Source: Pseudomonadota bacterium
GTDB taxonomy: Bacteria > Myxococcota_A > UBA796 > SXON01
Direction: 5' to 3'
Length of the DNA: 34,270 nt
Assembly: GCA_030684355.1 (NCBI GenBank)
Contig: JAUXTN010000034.1
Coordinates: forward strand, 1-34,270
This document shows positions 17,601 to 26,840 of this stretch, one piece after another. The translations under genes and the position numbers were made by a program. Position 1 is the first letter of the stretch. Each line of letters begins with the position of its first letter. The notes beneath the pieces were generated by a model that was not told where the DNA came from, did not search any database, and saw only the letters and a list, made by a program, of their open reading frames with translations.

Positions 17601-18744
17601 CGACATCCTGGACCTCTCCAAGGTCGAGGCCGGGCGGCTCTCGCTCGACCTCGTGGAGACCACGGTCGCGCCGTTGCTCCAGCCTGTCTGCGCCGCCATG
17701 CAGCCGGTGGCGGAGCGGGGAGGGGTGGGGCTCGACCTCATCTTGCCGCCGGGCCTCCCGCTGGTGCGGGTCGACGTGACGCGGATCCGCCAGATCCTGA
17801 CCAACCTGGTGTCCAACGCATGCAAGTTCACCCCGCGCGGTGGCCGCATCCGGGTGGAGGCCTCCGTCGCCGACGGCGAGGTGTCCCTCAGCGTGACGGA
17901 CACGGGGATCGGGGTGGGCGCCGAGGACCTTCGGCGCGTGTTCGACGAGTTCGAGCAGCTCGCCTTCTCCGCGGGCGCACACATGGACGGGACCGGCCTC
18001 GGACTCGCCCTCGGTCGTCGCCTCGCGGAGCTACACGGCGGGCGCCTCGATGTGCGCAGCGAGGTCGGCGTCGGCAGCACCTTCAGCCTGCGGCTGCCCC
18101 AGGCCGCGCCGCTCGCGTCGCCCGTCACGCGCGTGCTCCTCGTCGGGCATGCTCCCGCGGTCGCCCGGCTCCTCGGCGGTCACCTGGAGCAGGCGGGCCT
18201 CACGGTCGACGTCGCCGCCAACCTCCACGCCGCGTGCAACATGCTGGCGCGGCGGACGCCGGACGCGCTGGTGCTCGACCCCGACCTCCGGGTCGCAGCG
18301 GCGGCGGACGGCCCGTTCGCGACGATCTCGGCCCGGATCCCGGCGCCCATCCTCTACCTGGGCGGTGCCCTGGACGAGCCCGTCGCGGGCGCCCTCGGGG
18401 TGCCGATCACACGCTGGGAGGCCCTCGTCCAGCTCCGGAGGTCCGGTGTCCCGCTCGGGCCGCTCGCCGGGCTCCGCGTGTGGCTGTTCGATCCCGACCA
18501 GGCGCTCTCCCAGGTGGAGGCCGCGGTGCGCGCGGCTGGGGCCATGACCCGCCGCGCGGCCGCGCTCGACGGCGCGGTCGCCTTCGACGCCGATCTCATC
18601 ATTCATGGCGTAACGGGGAGCGATTCCACGCCCGCCCGGCACGCGACCATCCCCCTGCTGCTGATCCCGGCTATGTGTCCGATTGACGACATCGCCCGCC
18701 ACGTGTCTGGAGCCATGCTCGACCGTGCGGTGCGATCCCACTAA
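14647..18744 (+). CDS. Multi-sensor hybrid-like histidine kinase (GAF, six PAS, HisKA, HATPase, two degenerate receivers)
   Basis: 1365 residues without transmembrane segments, so a cytoplasmic sensor. Order with approximate residues: GAF 10-165 (HALGILDTAPEAVFDRIVLL); PAS-like units at 173-285, 289-410, 420-540, 549-645, 669-778 and 796-911, several ending in PAC signatures such as FQDITEQK and SQDITERR; HisKA with phospho-acceptor His938 in NMSHELRTPLN; HATPase with LVSNACKFTP, DTGIGV and GTGLGLAL to about 1150. The tail holds two receiver-like folds. The first (VTRVLLVGHAP...ALVLDPD) keeps an Asp near 1210 but lacks the acidic pair; the second (LRVWLFDPDQ...LIIHGV) lacks the Asp. GTG 14647 is chosen because GAGG precedes it and the lon terminator lies upstream. 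The likely phosphate target is the adjacent receiver protein. Confidence 0.9.
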   Translation: MQPPGIHIDEAERLDALHALGILDTAPEAVFDRIVLLASRTLAMPVALLSFVDAERQWVKAGIGLGGTAWPRATSFCRHTLRGDATFIVPDPSERVPFRDSPLVTGAEQIRFYAGHPVVVGGARVGTLSVMDRRLRGFDAAACESLAALAAWVESELEARLGPSGDHGPSGRRYAALLTAMPDPVLRVSADGVVRGVHGGGIPFGVAASALVGRALADILPASVAAEHLHHLRSAIEGREGLVCACSLETPGGLLHVQTRFGRVSADEVLLVVRDVTEATDTADELRRSNAVFNKASEITGTGGWEYDMATHESRWSEQMYRNLEIDPSQPPDNFDEFQFRILPEHRARVHDQWTHALLSGATPDLEVPVETAKGRRRWMRVVGAAEREEGRRVRVYGAFQDITEQKEAILDRERREEQLRALGDNLPDAGIFQLETGAEAVPRFTFLSGSIAALVGVSVEEINRNPACLLSFLYDEDRRRLFLLAHAAVQQVSTIDVEVRIASTRGERWLHVRCVPRVTTNGGVRWDGLVLDQTRRREAEQNDALREQKLTALFRTSGDASFVVTHGGAVTMANPAADQMFGAETGGLVGVQLAELLPDWRGGSEPAEMRELLGVKRSGEPFHVASTTSTLDLAHHRRRVVVVRDRSVTRRLEHRLEERGELLADMQRLAAIGAWRFELRTGVLAVDEEFRRIHGFGETGEVHLDDLRPVVDEEDRPFMDRLMAEAAELRGPVEREFRVRHPDGVRHVLTRAEITFDDTGMPITFRGISQDITERRRIERDRNRLEEEREQLAQILDATPDLVGISDAEGHVLYLNRAGRRMVDAEPEGDIAALGLNISAYYAPWSGRLVQAVALPAARRDGVWVGESAIRTGTGGVVPVAQTILAHRSADGTVERFSTIARDISPQKDTERALASARLRAEEANRAKSAFLANMSHELRTPLNAIIGFSDLLSQQMFGVLNPRQADYVSHVLAGGRHLLALINDILDLSKVEAGRLSLDLVETTVAPLLQPVCAAMQPVAERGGVGLDLILPPGLPLVRVDVTRIRQILTNLVSNACKFTPRGGRIRVEASVADGEVSLSVTDTGIGVGAEDLRRVFDEFEQLAFSAGAHMDGTGLGLALGRRLAELHGGRLDVRSEVGVGSTFSLRLPQAAPLASPVTRVLLVGHAPAVARLLGGHLEQAGLTVDVAANLHAACNMLARRTPDALVLDPDLRVAAAADGPFATISARIPAPILYLGGALDEPVAGALGVPITRWEALVQLRRSGVPLGPLAGLRVWLFDPDQALSQVEAAVRAAGAMTRRAAALDGAVAFDADLIIHGVTGSDSTPARHATIPLLLIPAMCPIDDIARHVSGAMLDRAVRSH

Positions 18745-18756
18745 GGAGGCTCCCCC

Positions 18757-19137
18757 ATGATCCGGAAACTCGCGCTTGTGGTCGAAGACCACCCCTCCAA
18801 CCTGCTGCTCGTGAAGGATATCCTGGAGGCGGACGGCTTCGACGTCGTCTGCGCGACGAACGCCGAGGAGGCCTGCCGACTCGCGGATGCGTGCACCCCA
18901 GCCATCGCGCTGGTCGATATCCAGATCCCCAGCGGCGGAGGCGAGCGCGTGCTCGCCTACTTCCGTGGCATAGAGCGCCTCGCCCGGGTGCCGATCATCG
19001 CGGTGACGGCCTATGCGCTCAATGGCGATCGGGAGCGCTTCCTCGCCGAGGACTTCAACGGCTACGTGAGCAAGCCGATCGACGTGGCCGGCTTCGTCCG
19101 GACCGTGCACCTGCACGTCGACCCCATGCCGCTCTAG
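18757..19137 (+). CDS. Single-domain response regulator (DivK/CheY-like receiver)
   Basis: 126 residues, a receiver domain only. The acidic pair is Glu10/Asp11 (VVEDHPSN). The phospho-acceptor is Asp54 (ALVDIQIP), the switch Thr is Thr84 (AVTAYA) and the conserved Lys is Lys106 (YVSKPID). The pattern DIQIPSGGGERVL with VTAYAL and SKPID is typical of DivK-type receivers that act by protein contact rather than DNA binding. It starts 12 nt after the kinase stop with a near-perfect ribosome binding site (AAGGAGG) spanning the gap, so the two are co-transcribed. It supplies the intact receiver that the kinase tail lacks. Confidence 0.93.
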   Translation: MIRKLALVVEDHPSNLLLVKDILEADGFDVVCATNAEEACRLADACTPAIALVDIQIPSGGGERVLAYFRGIERLARVPIIAVTAYALNGDRERFLAEDFNGYVSKPIDVAGFVRTVHLHVDPMPL

Positions 19138-19169
19138 CCTGGGGCCGACGGGTCCGGATCCGGGCGGGC

Positions 19170-20309
19170 CTACACGCGGCGTCGGCGCAGGAGCAGGCCC
19201 CCCAACCCGATCGGCAGGAGCCACGCCGCACCGGTGGAGCCGGCGTCGGTCTGCTTGCCGATGGTCGTCATGAACCCGGCGCTCGCCCCCGACTCGGTAA
19301 ACGTGACATCGGTCTGGTTGGTCGGGGGGGCCACGATCGTGTCATAGCGGGTGAGGTAGGCCGAACCTGCCACGCTGTCCTCGTACACGCCGCCCCAGAC
19401 GGGGAAGAGCACGGGGTGGGTGGTGCCCGTCGTCCGGAGCAGGTCCTCGTACGCCTCGGCGGGCTCTACGTCCGCGCCCGCGGACAGGGTGTATTCGAAG
19501 TCGGTCTCGTAGCTGCGCTCGGCGGCGGTCCAGCCGTTCGCGGGGGCGACGCGGCTGTCGGCCAGGACGTAGAGCTCGGTGCGCACCTCCGAGAGCATCG
19601 ACGTCGCCGCCATCCGCGCGGGGTAGGAGGCATGCAGCACCCCGTCGTCGCCCGCGGACCAGGTCAGCCGCAGCGGGGGCAGCACGACGCCGCCGTCGGG
19701 CGTGGTCGCGGCGTCCGGCGAGAGCTGCACGGCGACCCAGGAGAACGCGATGTCGTCGTCCACGTAGGCCTGGATGGACGGGGCCGAGATGGTCGTGTCG
19801 TAGCCCTCGGCCTGGAGCCAGGCGATGAGCCCGTCGGCGTTCTCGGCCTCCAGCACGGTGTACTCGAAGGCGCCCGCGTAGCCGGAGGCGACGATGGAGA
19901 TGCCCGGATCCCCCCCGAGCGAGCGGCCACCCGTGTCGGCGAGGTTGTCCCCGCCGCCCTTGAGCTCGTAGGACGAGTTGATGCAGCCAGAGCCGCACCC
20001 GCCGGAACCCTCGTCATCGTCGTCGAAACTCCAGTACACGGCGGTGGGAGCCGTCGCCGCTTCGAGGGCCAGGAAGCGGTCCTCCGAGCCCTCCTCGACC
20101 GAGTCGACGGTGCCCGGAACGGGGATCACCCACGCGAAGTCGGTCGCGTTCCCGGCGTAGCGCACCCGGTACTCGGCGCCGATCTGCGCCGCGCCAATCT
20201 GCAGGATCGCCTGCTGGGCGTCGGAGGACGCGACCTGCTCGCTGTAGTCGGGGGTGATGAGCCCGGCGCAGGGCCAGGCAGAGGGGAGGAGGGCGAGCAG
20301 GAGGGACAT
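19170..20309 (-). CDS. DUF2330-family secreted protein with C-terminal membrane/Arg tail
   Basis: 379 residues. The signal peptide is [16 protein letters not shown]. The segment [20 protein letters not shown] followed by [20 protein letters not shown] matches the N-terminal signature of DUF2330 proteins, which are common in Myxococcota and of unknown function. A short Cys pair (GGCGSGC) sits near residue 95. The C terminus, [21 protein letters not shown], is a hydrophobic segment with an Arg cluster and resembles the MYXO-CTERM/GlyGly-CTERM style of surface-sorting tail. The start at 20309 gives the cleaner signal peptide and has GGAG upstream; ATG 20330 is possible. It is convergent with the response regulator (32-nt gap) and divergent from rubrerythrin. 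Confidence 0.8.
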   Translation of the reverse strand: MSLLLALLPSAWPCAGLITPDYSEQVASSDAQQAILQIGAAQIGAEYRVRYAGNATDFAWVIPVPGTVDSVEEGSEDRFLALEAATAPTAVYWSFDDDDEGSGGCGSGCINSSYELKGGGDNLADTGGRSLGGDPGISIVASGYAGAFEYTVLEAENADGLIAWLQAEGYDTTISAPSIQAYVDDDIAFSWVAVQLSPDAATTPDGGVVLPPLRLTWSAGDDGVLHASYPARMAATSMLSEVRTELYVLADSRVAPANGWTAAERSYETDFEYTLSAGADVEPAEAYEDLLRTTGTTHPVLFPVWGGVYEDSVAGSAYLTRYDTIVAPPTNQTDVTFTESGASAGFMTTIGKQTDAGSTGAAWLLPIGLGGLLLRRRRV

Positions 20310-20443
20310 GTGGGCTCCGGGGGATGCCATGGCGCAATGCAATTCGCGGGCCGACCGGGGGCCGCGCGCGGCCGCCGCAGGCAAGGGGTAGTTACGCCGC
20401 GACGGGGGCGCCCGCCATCGGGACCGGATAGCTGAGGCCGGCT

Positions 20444-20465
20444 GGACCGATTCTAAATCAGGTCC
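20444..20465. promoter_or_regulatory. Imperfect inverted repeat in the rubrerythrin promoter region
   Basis: GGACC-GATT-CTA-AATC-A-GGTCC is an inverted repeat with one extra base. It is centred on an AT-rich patch 28 nt upstream of the rubrerythrin ATG. A redox-responsive repressor could bind here. It matches no PerR, OxyR or IscR consensus that I know. Confidence 0.3.
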
Positions 20466-20492
20466 CGTTTCACCCCAGCACCGGAGTCCCCC

Positions 20493-20909
<417 letters not shown>

Positions 20910-20913
20910 CCCC

Positions 20914-20947
20914 GCCCCTTCGGGGGCTTCGGCCTCCGCGACGGAGG
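20914..20947 (+). terminator. Tandem hairpins after rubrerythrin
   Basis: GCCCC-TTCG-GGGGC (20914-20927) and CCTCCG-CGA-CGGAGG (20933-20947) follow the stop directly. Neither has a T-run, so partial termination or mRNA 3'-end protection is likely. This would let rubrerythrin be expressed above the two downstream genes. Confidence 0.45.
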
Positions 20948-21067
20948 GGGGCCGCCACGTCGGTGGCTCCCCTCCCGGCGCCCTCGCGCCCCCACCGAAC
21001 CGACACGACATCCGTGTCGCTCCCCACCGCGCGGCGGGTCACCCCGCGCACGAGGCTCGGGAACCAC

Positions 21068-22540
21068 ATGGCCCACCACATCCCCACCCCGCGCGAACCC
21101 GAATATTGGAGCCGCGAGGCCCTGATCGTCGAAGAGAAACGCGTCTTCGAGATCTGCAACGGCTGCCGGTTGTGCTGGAACCTCTGCCCGTCCTTCCCCA
21201 AGCTCTTCGACGCGGTGGATGCGTTGGACACGAGCCCCCACGTCGTGGACGAGAACCGGCCCGCCATCGAGGTGGACGCCCACGGCAACCACGCCGCCGC
21301 GACCGAGCACCTTCATGGCGCCGCGCCCCGCGCGGACATCCTCGGCCAGGCCCATGCCCTGGAGAGCGTGCCGCTCTCGGTGCACCAGGAGGTCGTCGAC
21401 CTCTGCTACCAATGCAAGTTGTGCGATCCCATCTGCCCCTACACCGCACCGCACGAGTTCGGCGTCGACTTCCCGCGCCTGATGCTCCGCCACAAGGCGA
21501 TCGACGCGAAGGAGCACGGGGTGAAGCTGCAGGATCGCGTCCTGGGTGACCCCGACCTCGTCGGGAAGCTCGGCACGTTCATGCCGCTCATCGCCAACGC
21601 AGGTGCGGCCGTGCGCATCAACCGCATCGCGATGGAGATGGTGGCGGGGATCCACCGCGATCGCCAGCTCCCGACCTTCGCGAGCGAGACCTTCCTCGAG
21701 TGGTTCGGCAAGCGCCACCCCCCCGGTCCTGGGGGAAGGGCTCCGGAACCGGAGAAGGTCGACGGCCGGAAGGTCGTACTCTTCTACACGTGCTCCGTCC
21801 AATGGAACGAGCCCCAGGTCGGCCGCGCGGCGGTCGAGGTGCTCGAGCACAACGGGATCACCGTGTTCGCGCCTTCGTTCCGGTGCTGTGGCATGCCCGC
21901 ATTGGACGGGGGCGACGTTCCCCGTGCCACGGATTGGGCGCGGCACAACGTCGCGATCCTCGACCGCTACGTGAAGGCGGGGTGTGACATCGTCTCCCCG
22001 GGCCCCACCTGCTCCTACATGATGAAGCACGAATGGAAGGACTACCTCGGCACGGAGGAGGCCGAGGCCGTGTCCAAGCGTAGCTTCGACCTCATGGAGT
22101 ACCTCTTCAACCTCCGCAGGCAGAAGGTGCTGAAGGAGGACTTCAACACGGAGGTCGGCGCGATCGGCTACCACCTCGCGTGCCACCTGAAGGTCCAGAA
22201 GATCGGCTTCCGCAGCCGTGACATCATGAAGAAGCTCCCCGGCGCCGATGTCACGTTGGTGGACAAGTGCTCCTGCATGGACGGCACCTGGGGCATGAAG
22301 ACCGAGTACTACGAGCTCTCGAAGGCGGGCGCGAAACCGCTGCTCGACGGGCTCGTGGCGAAGAAGCCGGGCACCCTCGCGTCGGACTGCCTCATCGCCA
22401 AGCTCCAGATCGAAGAGAACACCGGCCAGAAGGTGGTCCACCCCATCGAGGTGATGTGGAAGGCCTACGGTGGCACCGAGACCACCCCTGTCGCACCGGG
22501 CGCCGCGGTGGTGCCGCCCGCTCCCGAGGAGGAACCGTGA
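21068..22540 (+). CDS. GlpC/HdrD-like Fe-S oxidoreductase of the rubrerythrin operon
   Basis: 490 residues, soluble. Two ferredoxin-type [4Fe-4S] motifs are complete: Cys30, 33, 36, 40-Pro ([12 protein letters not shown]) and Cys113, 116, 119, 123-Pro ([12 protein letters not shown]). Two heterodisulfide-reductase-like cysteine-rich (CCG) domains follow. The first has [10 protein letters not shown] and [12 protein letters not shown]. The second has [14 protein letters not shown] and [10 protein letters not shown], where the usual CCG is CSC. The architecture is that of GlpC and related electron-transfer proteins. In this operon it probably feeds electrons to rubrerythrin. The start is ATG 21068, and the upstream part of the frame looks non-coding. 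It overlaps the next gene by GTGA. Confidence 0.88.
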   Translation: MAHHIPTPREPEYWSREALIVEEKRVFEICNGCRLCWNLCPSFPKLFDAVDALDTSPHVVDENRPAIEVDAHGNHAAATEHLHGAAPRADILGQAHALESVPLSVHQEVVDLCYQCKLCDPICPYTAPHEFGVDFPRLMLRHKAIDAKEHGVKLQDRVLGDPDLVGKLGTFMPLIANAGAAVRINRIAMEMVAGIHRDRQLPTFASETFLEWFGKRHPPGPGGRAPEPEKVDGRKVVLFYTCSVQWNEPQVGRAAVEVLEHNGITVFAPSFRCCGMPALDGGDVPRATDWARHNVAILDRYVKAGCDIVSPGPTCSYMMKHEWKDYLGTEEAEAVSKRSFDLMEYLFNLRRQKVLKEDFNTEVGAIGYHLACHLKVQKIGFRSRDIMKKLPGADVTLVDKCSCMDGTWGMKTEYYELSKAGAKPLLDGLVAKKPGTLASDCLIAKLQIEENTGQKVVHPIEVMWKAYGGTETTPVAPGAAVVPPAPEEEP

Positions 22541-23130
22541 ACAAGCTGACCGCCGAGGACATCCTTCCGAACCCCGCCTTCCTGGAGGCCCGCCCGCGCC
22601 TCGAGCGCGAGGTCATCCGGGACAAGGAGGCCCGCCGCGTCGCGCTGGGGCCCAACCTCACGTTCTTGTTCGAGAACCGCGTCACCCTGGCGTGGCAGAT
22701 CCAGGAGATGTGCCGGGTCGAGCACATCACCGACCCCGTCGCGGTGAAGCACGAGATCGACACGTACAACGCGCTCCTCCCCGGCCGCGACGAGCTCGCC
22801 GCCACGCTGCTCGTCGAGTACGTGGAGGCCGACGAGCGCGGGCGGATGCTCACGGCGCTCCTGGGCCTGCACGACCACGTTCGCTTGGAGATCGCCGGCT
22901 CCGGGGTGGCGCGCGGCGTGTTCGATGCCGAGCAATACAACGCCCAGCGCATCTCGTCGGTCCAGTTCGTACGCTTCGCGCTCACGCCCGACCAGGTGGA
23001 CGCGCTGTGTGACTTGCGCCGTGCCGTCACCTTCGTGTGCGACCACCCTGCGTACGCCGCCCGCGCGCCGCTCGCCGGCGCCGCCCGCGGCGCGCTCGTG
23101 GAGGATCTGCTCGCGGGGCGCGGCGCCTAG
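22537..23130 (+). CDS. DUF3501 family protein
   Basis: 197 residues. The opening [20 protein letters not shown], then [19 protein letters not shown], the segment [12 protein letters not shown] and the stretch [19 protein letters not shown] are characteristic of DUF3501. This family regularly sits downstream of rubrerythrin and the GlpC-like Fe-S protein. Its biochemical role is unknown; a part in peroxide detoxification is inferred from context. No cofactor motif is visible. The GTG start overlaps the previous stop (GTGA), and GAGGAGG lies just upstream, so translation is probably coupled. Confidence 0.9.
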   Translation: MNKLTAEDILPNPAFLEARPRLEREVIRDKEARRVALGPNLTFLFENRVTLAWQIQEMCRVEHITDPVAVKHEIDTYNALLPGRDELAATLLVEYVEADERGRMLTALLGLHDHVRLEIAGSGVARGVFDAEQYNAQRISSVQFVRFALTPDQVDALCDLRRAVTFVCDHPAYAARAPLAGAARGALVEDLLAGRGA

Positions 23131-23131
23131 C

Positions 23132-23163
23132 GCGACGGCTTCGCGCGCTCCGCAGGTGGAGCG
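23132..23163 (+). terminator. Candidate double hairpin after the rubrerythrin operon
   Basis: GCGCG-ACGGCTT-CGCGC is followed by CGCTCC-GCAGGT-GGAGCG (23146-23163), right after the DUF3501 stop. Stems are short and there is no T-run. Confidence 0.35.
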
Positions 23164-23188
23164 GCTCGGGCACACGCGACTCCCGCGT

Positions 23189-23194
23189 TAGACT
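23189..23194 (+). promoter_or_regulatory. -10-like hexamer TAGACT, 8 nt before ATG
   Basis: TTAGACT ends 8 nt before the biotin carboxylase ATG, and the sequence between them (GCGGGCCC) is not a Shine-Dalgarno. Initiation at the usual distance would give an essentially leaderless mRNA. Confidence 0.4.
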
Positions 23195-23202
23195 GCGGGC
23201 CC

Positions 23203-24720
23203 ATGAAGCCCCCCCTCCACAAGGTCCTCGTCGCCAACCGCGGCGAGATCGCCGTCCGCGTGATCCGCGGGTGCCACGAGCTCGGCATCCGCACGGTCGC
23301 CATCTACTCCGAGGCCGATCGTTCGGCGTTGCACGTGCGGAACGCGGGGGAGGCCTACTGTGTCGGCCCCGCGCCCTCCTCCGAGAGCTACCTCCGGGGC
23401 GATGTCGTCATCGAGGTCGCCAAGAAGGCGGGCGCCACCGCCATCCACCCCGGGTACGGCTTCCTCTCCGAGAACGCGGCCTTCGCGCAGATGGTGATGG
23501 ACGCCGGGCTGGTGTGGATCGGCCCGCCCCCGAGCGCCATCGACGCCATGGGCAGCAAGACCGGCGCGCGCCAGCGCATGGTCGCGGCGGGCGTGCCGGT
23601 CGTCCCGGGCACGACCCACCCGATCGAGACCGAGGCCGAAGCCGCGCGGATCGCGGCGGACATCGGCTACCCGGTCATGTTGAAGGCCGCGGGCGGCGGC
23701 GGAGGGAAGGGCATCCGCAAGGTGGACCACCCCGAGGACTTCGCGGCGGCCTGGCGCGCGGCCCGCTCCGAGGCGGCGCGGTCCTTCAAGGACGACGCCG
23801 TCTACCTCGAGAAGTTCGTCTCGAATCCGAAGCACGTCGAGATCCAGGTCCTCGCGGACGCCCACGGCCACACCGTGCACCTCTTCGAGCGCGATTGCTC
23901 CGTGCAGCGCCGCAACCAGAAGGTGGTGGAAGAGACGCCGTGCCCCGTCCTCTCCGACACGACGCGGCTCGCCATGGCGAAGGTCGCGGTCCAGGCCGCC
24001 CACGCCGTCGGCTACGTCGGCGCCGGCACGTGCGAGTTCCTCTACTCGCAGGAGAGCGGGGACTTCTATTTCCTCGAGATGAACACCCGGCTCCAGGTCG
24101 AGCACCCGATCACCGAGATGGTGACCGGCATCGATCTCGTGCGCGCGCAGCTCCGCATCGCGGCCGGCGAGCCCCTCTGGTTCACCCAGGAGGACGTAAA
24201 GCAGGTCGGCCACGCGATCGAGTGCCGGGTGTACGCCGAGGATCCGGCGAACAACTTCGCGCCGGCGCCGGGGAAGATCTCGGGGCTCCGCGAGCCCGGC
24301 GGGCCGTGGGTGCGCGTCGATAGCGGCGTGTACGCCGGCTACGAGGTGCCGATCCACTATGACCCGATGGTCGCGAAGCTCGTCTGCTGGGGGGCCAACC
24401 GCGAGGAGGCCATCTCCCGCTCCATCCGCGCGCTCCGCGAGTACCGCGTGCGCGGCATCCGCACCTCCATCCCGTTCTTCGAGGCGATCCTCCGGGATTC
24501 GGACTTCCAGGCGGGGAACTACTCGACGGGGTTCCTCTCGCCGGAGCGGATGAAGGCGCTCACCGACGCGGGCCACAACGATCGCATCGCGACGATCGCG
24601 GCGGCGATCGCGAAGTACGAGGCGGATACCCGGCCCGCGCGGGTGCAGAGCGCGGGCAAGGCAGAGAGCCCCTGGAAGCTCGCGGGGCGGCCGAAGGGGC
24701 CGACGTGGCGGGTGCCGTAG
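23203..24720 (+). CDS. Biotin carboxylase subunit of an acyl-CoA carboxylase
   Basis: 505 residues. The biotin carboxylase N-terminal domain begins KVLVANRGEIAVRVIRG and includes HPGYGFLSEN. The ATP-grasp domain has the Gly-rich loop AAGGGGGKGIRK, the catalytic stretch VEIQVLADAHG, the active-site EMNTRLQVEHPITE, and a biotin-carboxylase C-terminal domain through IHYDPMVAKLVCWG. It carboxylates biotin on its carrier protein using ATP and bicarbonate. The neighbours (biotin carrier, then methylmalonyl-CoA mutase) suggest propionyl-CoA rather than acetyl-CoA carboxylase. No carboxyltransferase gene is present here, so that subunit is encoded elsewhere. A TAGACT element 8 nt before the ATG suggests leaderless expression. 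Confidence 0.93.
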   Translation: MKPPLHKVLVANRGEIAVRVIRGCHELGIRTVAIYSEADRSALHVRNAGEAYCVGPAPSSESYLRGDVVIEVAKKAGATAIHPGYGFLSENAAFAQMVMDAGLVWIGPPPSAIDAMGSKTGARQRMVAAGVPVVPGTTHPIETEAEAARIAADIGYPVMLKAAGGGGGKGIRKVDHPEDFAAAWRAARSEAARSFKDDAVYLEKFVSNPKHVEIQVLADAHGHTVHLFERDCSVQRRNQKVVEETPCPVLSDTTRLAMAKVAVQAAHAVGYVGAGTCEFLYSQESGDFYFLEMNTRLQVEHPITEMVTGIDLVRAQLRIAAGEPLWFTQEDVKQVGHAIECRVYAEDPANNFAPAPGKISGLREPGGPWVRVDSGVYAGYEVPIHYDPMVAKLVCWGANREEAISRSIRALREYRVRGIRTSIPFFEAILRDSDFQAGNYSTGFLSPERMKALTDAGHNDRIATIAAAIAKYEADTRPARVQSAGKAESPWKLAGRPKGPTWRVP

Positions 24721-24773
24721 ACCACGGGCTTTGCCGGCGGGAATGACAGATTCTTGAACCCCGGGGGGGCGTT

Positions 24774-24793
24774 ACGGGGGGCTCGCCCCCCGT
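24774..24793 (+). terminator. GC-rich hairpin between biotin carboxylase and carrier genes
   Basis: ACGGGGGG-CTCG-CCCCCCGT is a perfect 8-bp stem with a 4-nt loop in the 107-bp gap. It lacks a T-run and could be a partial terminator that lowers or uncouples expression of the downstream genes. Confidence 0.5.
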
Positions 24794-24827
24794 CCCATCA
24801 GCCTCCTCAAACGATAGGGGCCGTCCC

Positions 24828-25322
24828 ATGAAGTACGAGATCACCATCGGCGGCACGATGCGCCACGTCGACATCGAGCCCGCGGGCGACGGCCGCTACC
24901 GCGTCTCGTGGGAGGGCGAGTCCCACGACGTCGACCTCCTGCGGCCGACCCCCGAGGCCTACCAGATGTTGATCGACGGCGAGAGCTGGGAGGCCGGCTG
25001 CGTGGCCGTGCCGGACGGCTACCTCGTCGACGTGATGGGCCTCTCGACCGAGGTGGGTGTCGTCGATCCGCGGCGGAAGGCGCTCCGGCTCGCCGCGGGT
25101 ACGGCCACCGGCATGCTCGCGACCCAGATGCCCGGGCGCGTGGTGCGACTCCTCGTGCAGGTGGGCGACCCCGTCAAGAAGGGCCAGCCCATCATCGTCG
25201 TCGAGGCGATGAAGATGGAGAACGAGATGAAGAGCCCCATCGACGGCACGGTCGGCGAGATCCTCGTGGGCGAGGGGCAGGCGGTCGAGGCCGGCACCAA
25301 GCTCGTGCGCGTGGAGGCCTAG
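24828..25322 (+). CDS. Biotin carboxyl carrier protein
   Basis: 164 residues. Residues 95-164 are a biotinyl-attachment domain with the motif EAMKMENEM; Lys129 is the biotinylated lysine. It is bounded by MPGRVVRLLVQVGDPVKKGQ and the matching C-terminal half GTVGEILVGEGQAVEAGTKL. Residues 1-90 are a beta-rich N-terminal part (ITIGGTMRHVDIEPAGDGRY) like the BT-domain side of propionyl-CoA carboxylase alpha subunits. Carboxylase and carrier functions are therefore split between two genes. It lies 107 nt after the biotin carboxylase gene and directly abuts the mutase ATG, which argues for a shared transcript with the mutase. Confidence 0.93.
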   Translation: MKYEITIGGTMRHVDIEPAGDGRYRVSWEGESHDVDLLRPTPEAYQMLIDGESWEAGCVAVPDGYLVDVMGLSTEVGVVDPRRKALRLAAGTATGMLATQMPGRVVRLLVQVGDPVKKGQPIIVVEAMKMENEMKSPIDGTVGEILVGEGQAVEAGTKLVRVEA

Positions 25323-26819
<1,497 letters not shown>

Positions 26820-26840
26820 AGGCGGCGCGGGGCCTGCCCC

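Noticed and set aside
15271..17982. 903-codon minus-strand frame over the kinase
   Set aside because: Antisense shadow caused by high GC. The plus strand carries clear PAS, HisKA and HATPase motifs.
19154..19163. Palindrome CCGGATCCGG between convergent genes as a terminator
   Set aside because: A gapless 10-bp palindrome leaves no usable hairpin loop and has no T-run. It is likely chance in GC-rich DNA.
26829..26840. GGGGCCTGCCCC as terminator between mutase and SOD-like genes
   Set aside because: The stem is only 4-5 bp and there is no T-run; too weak to annotate.
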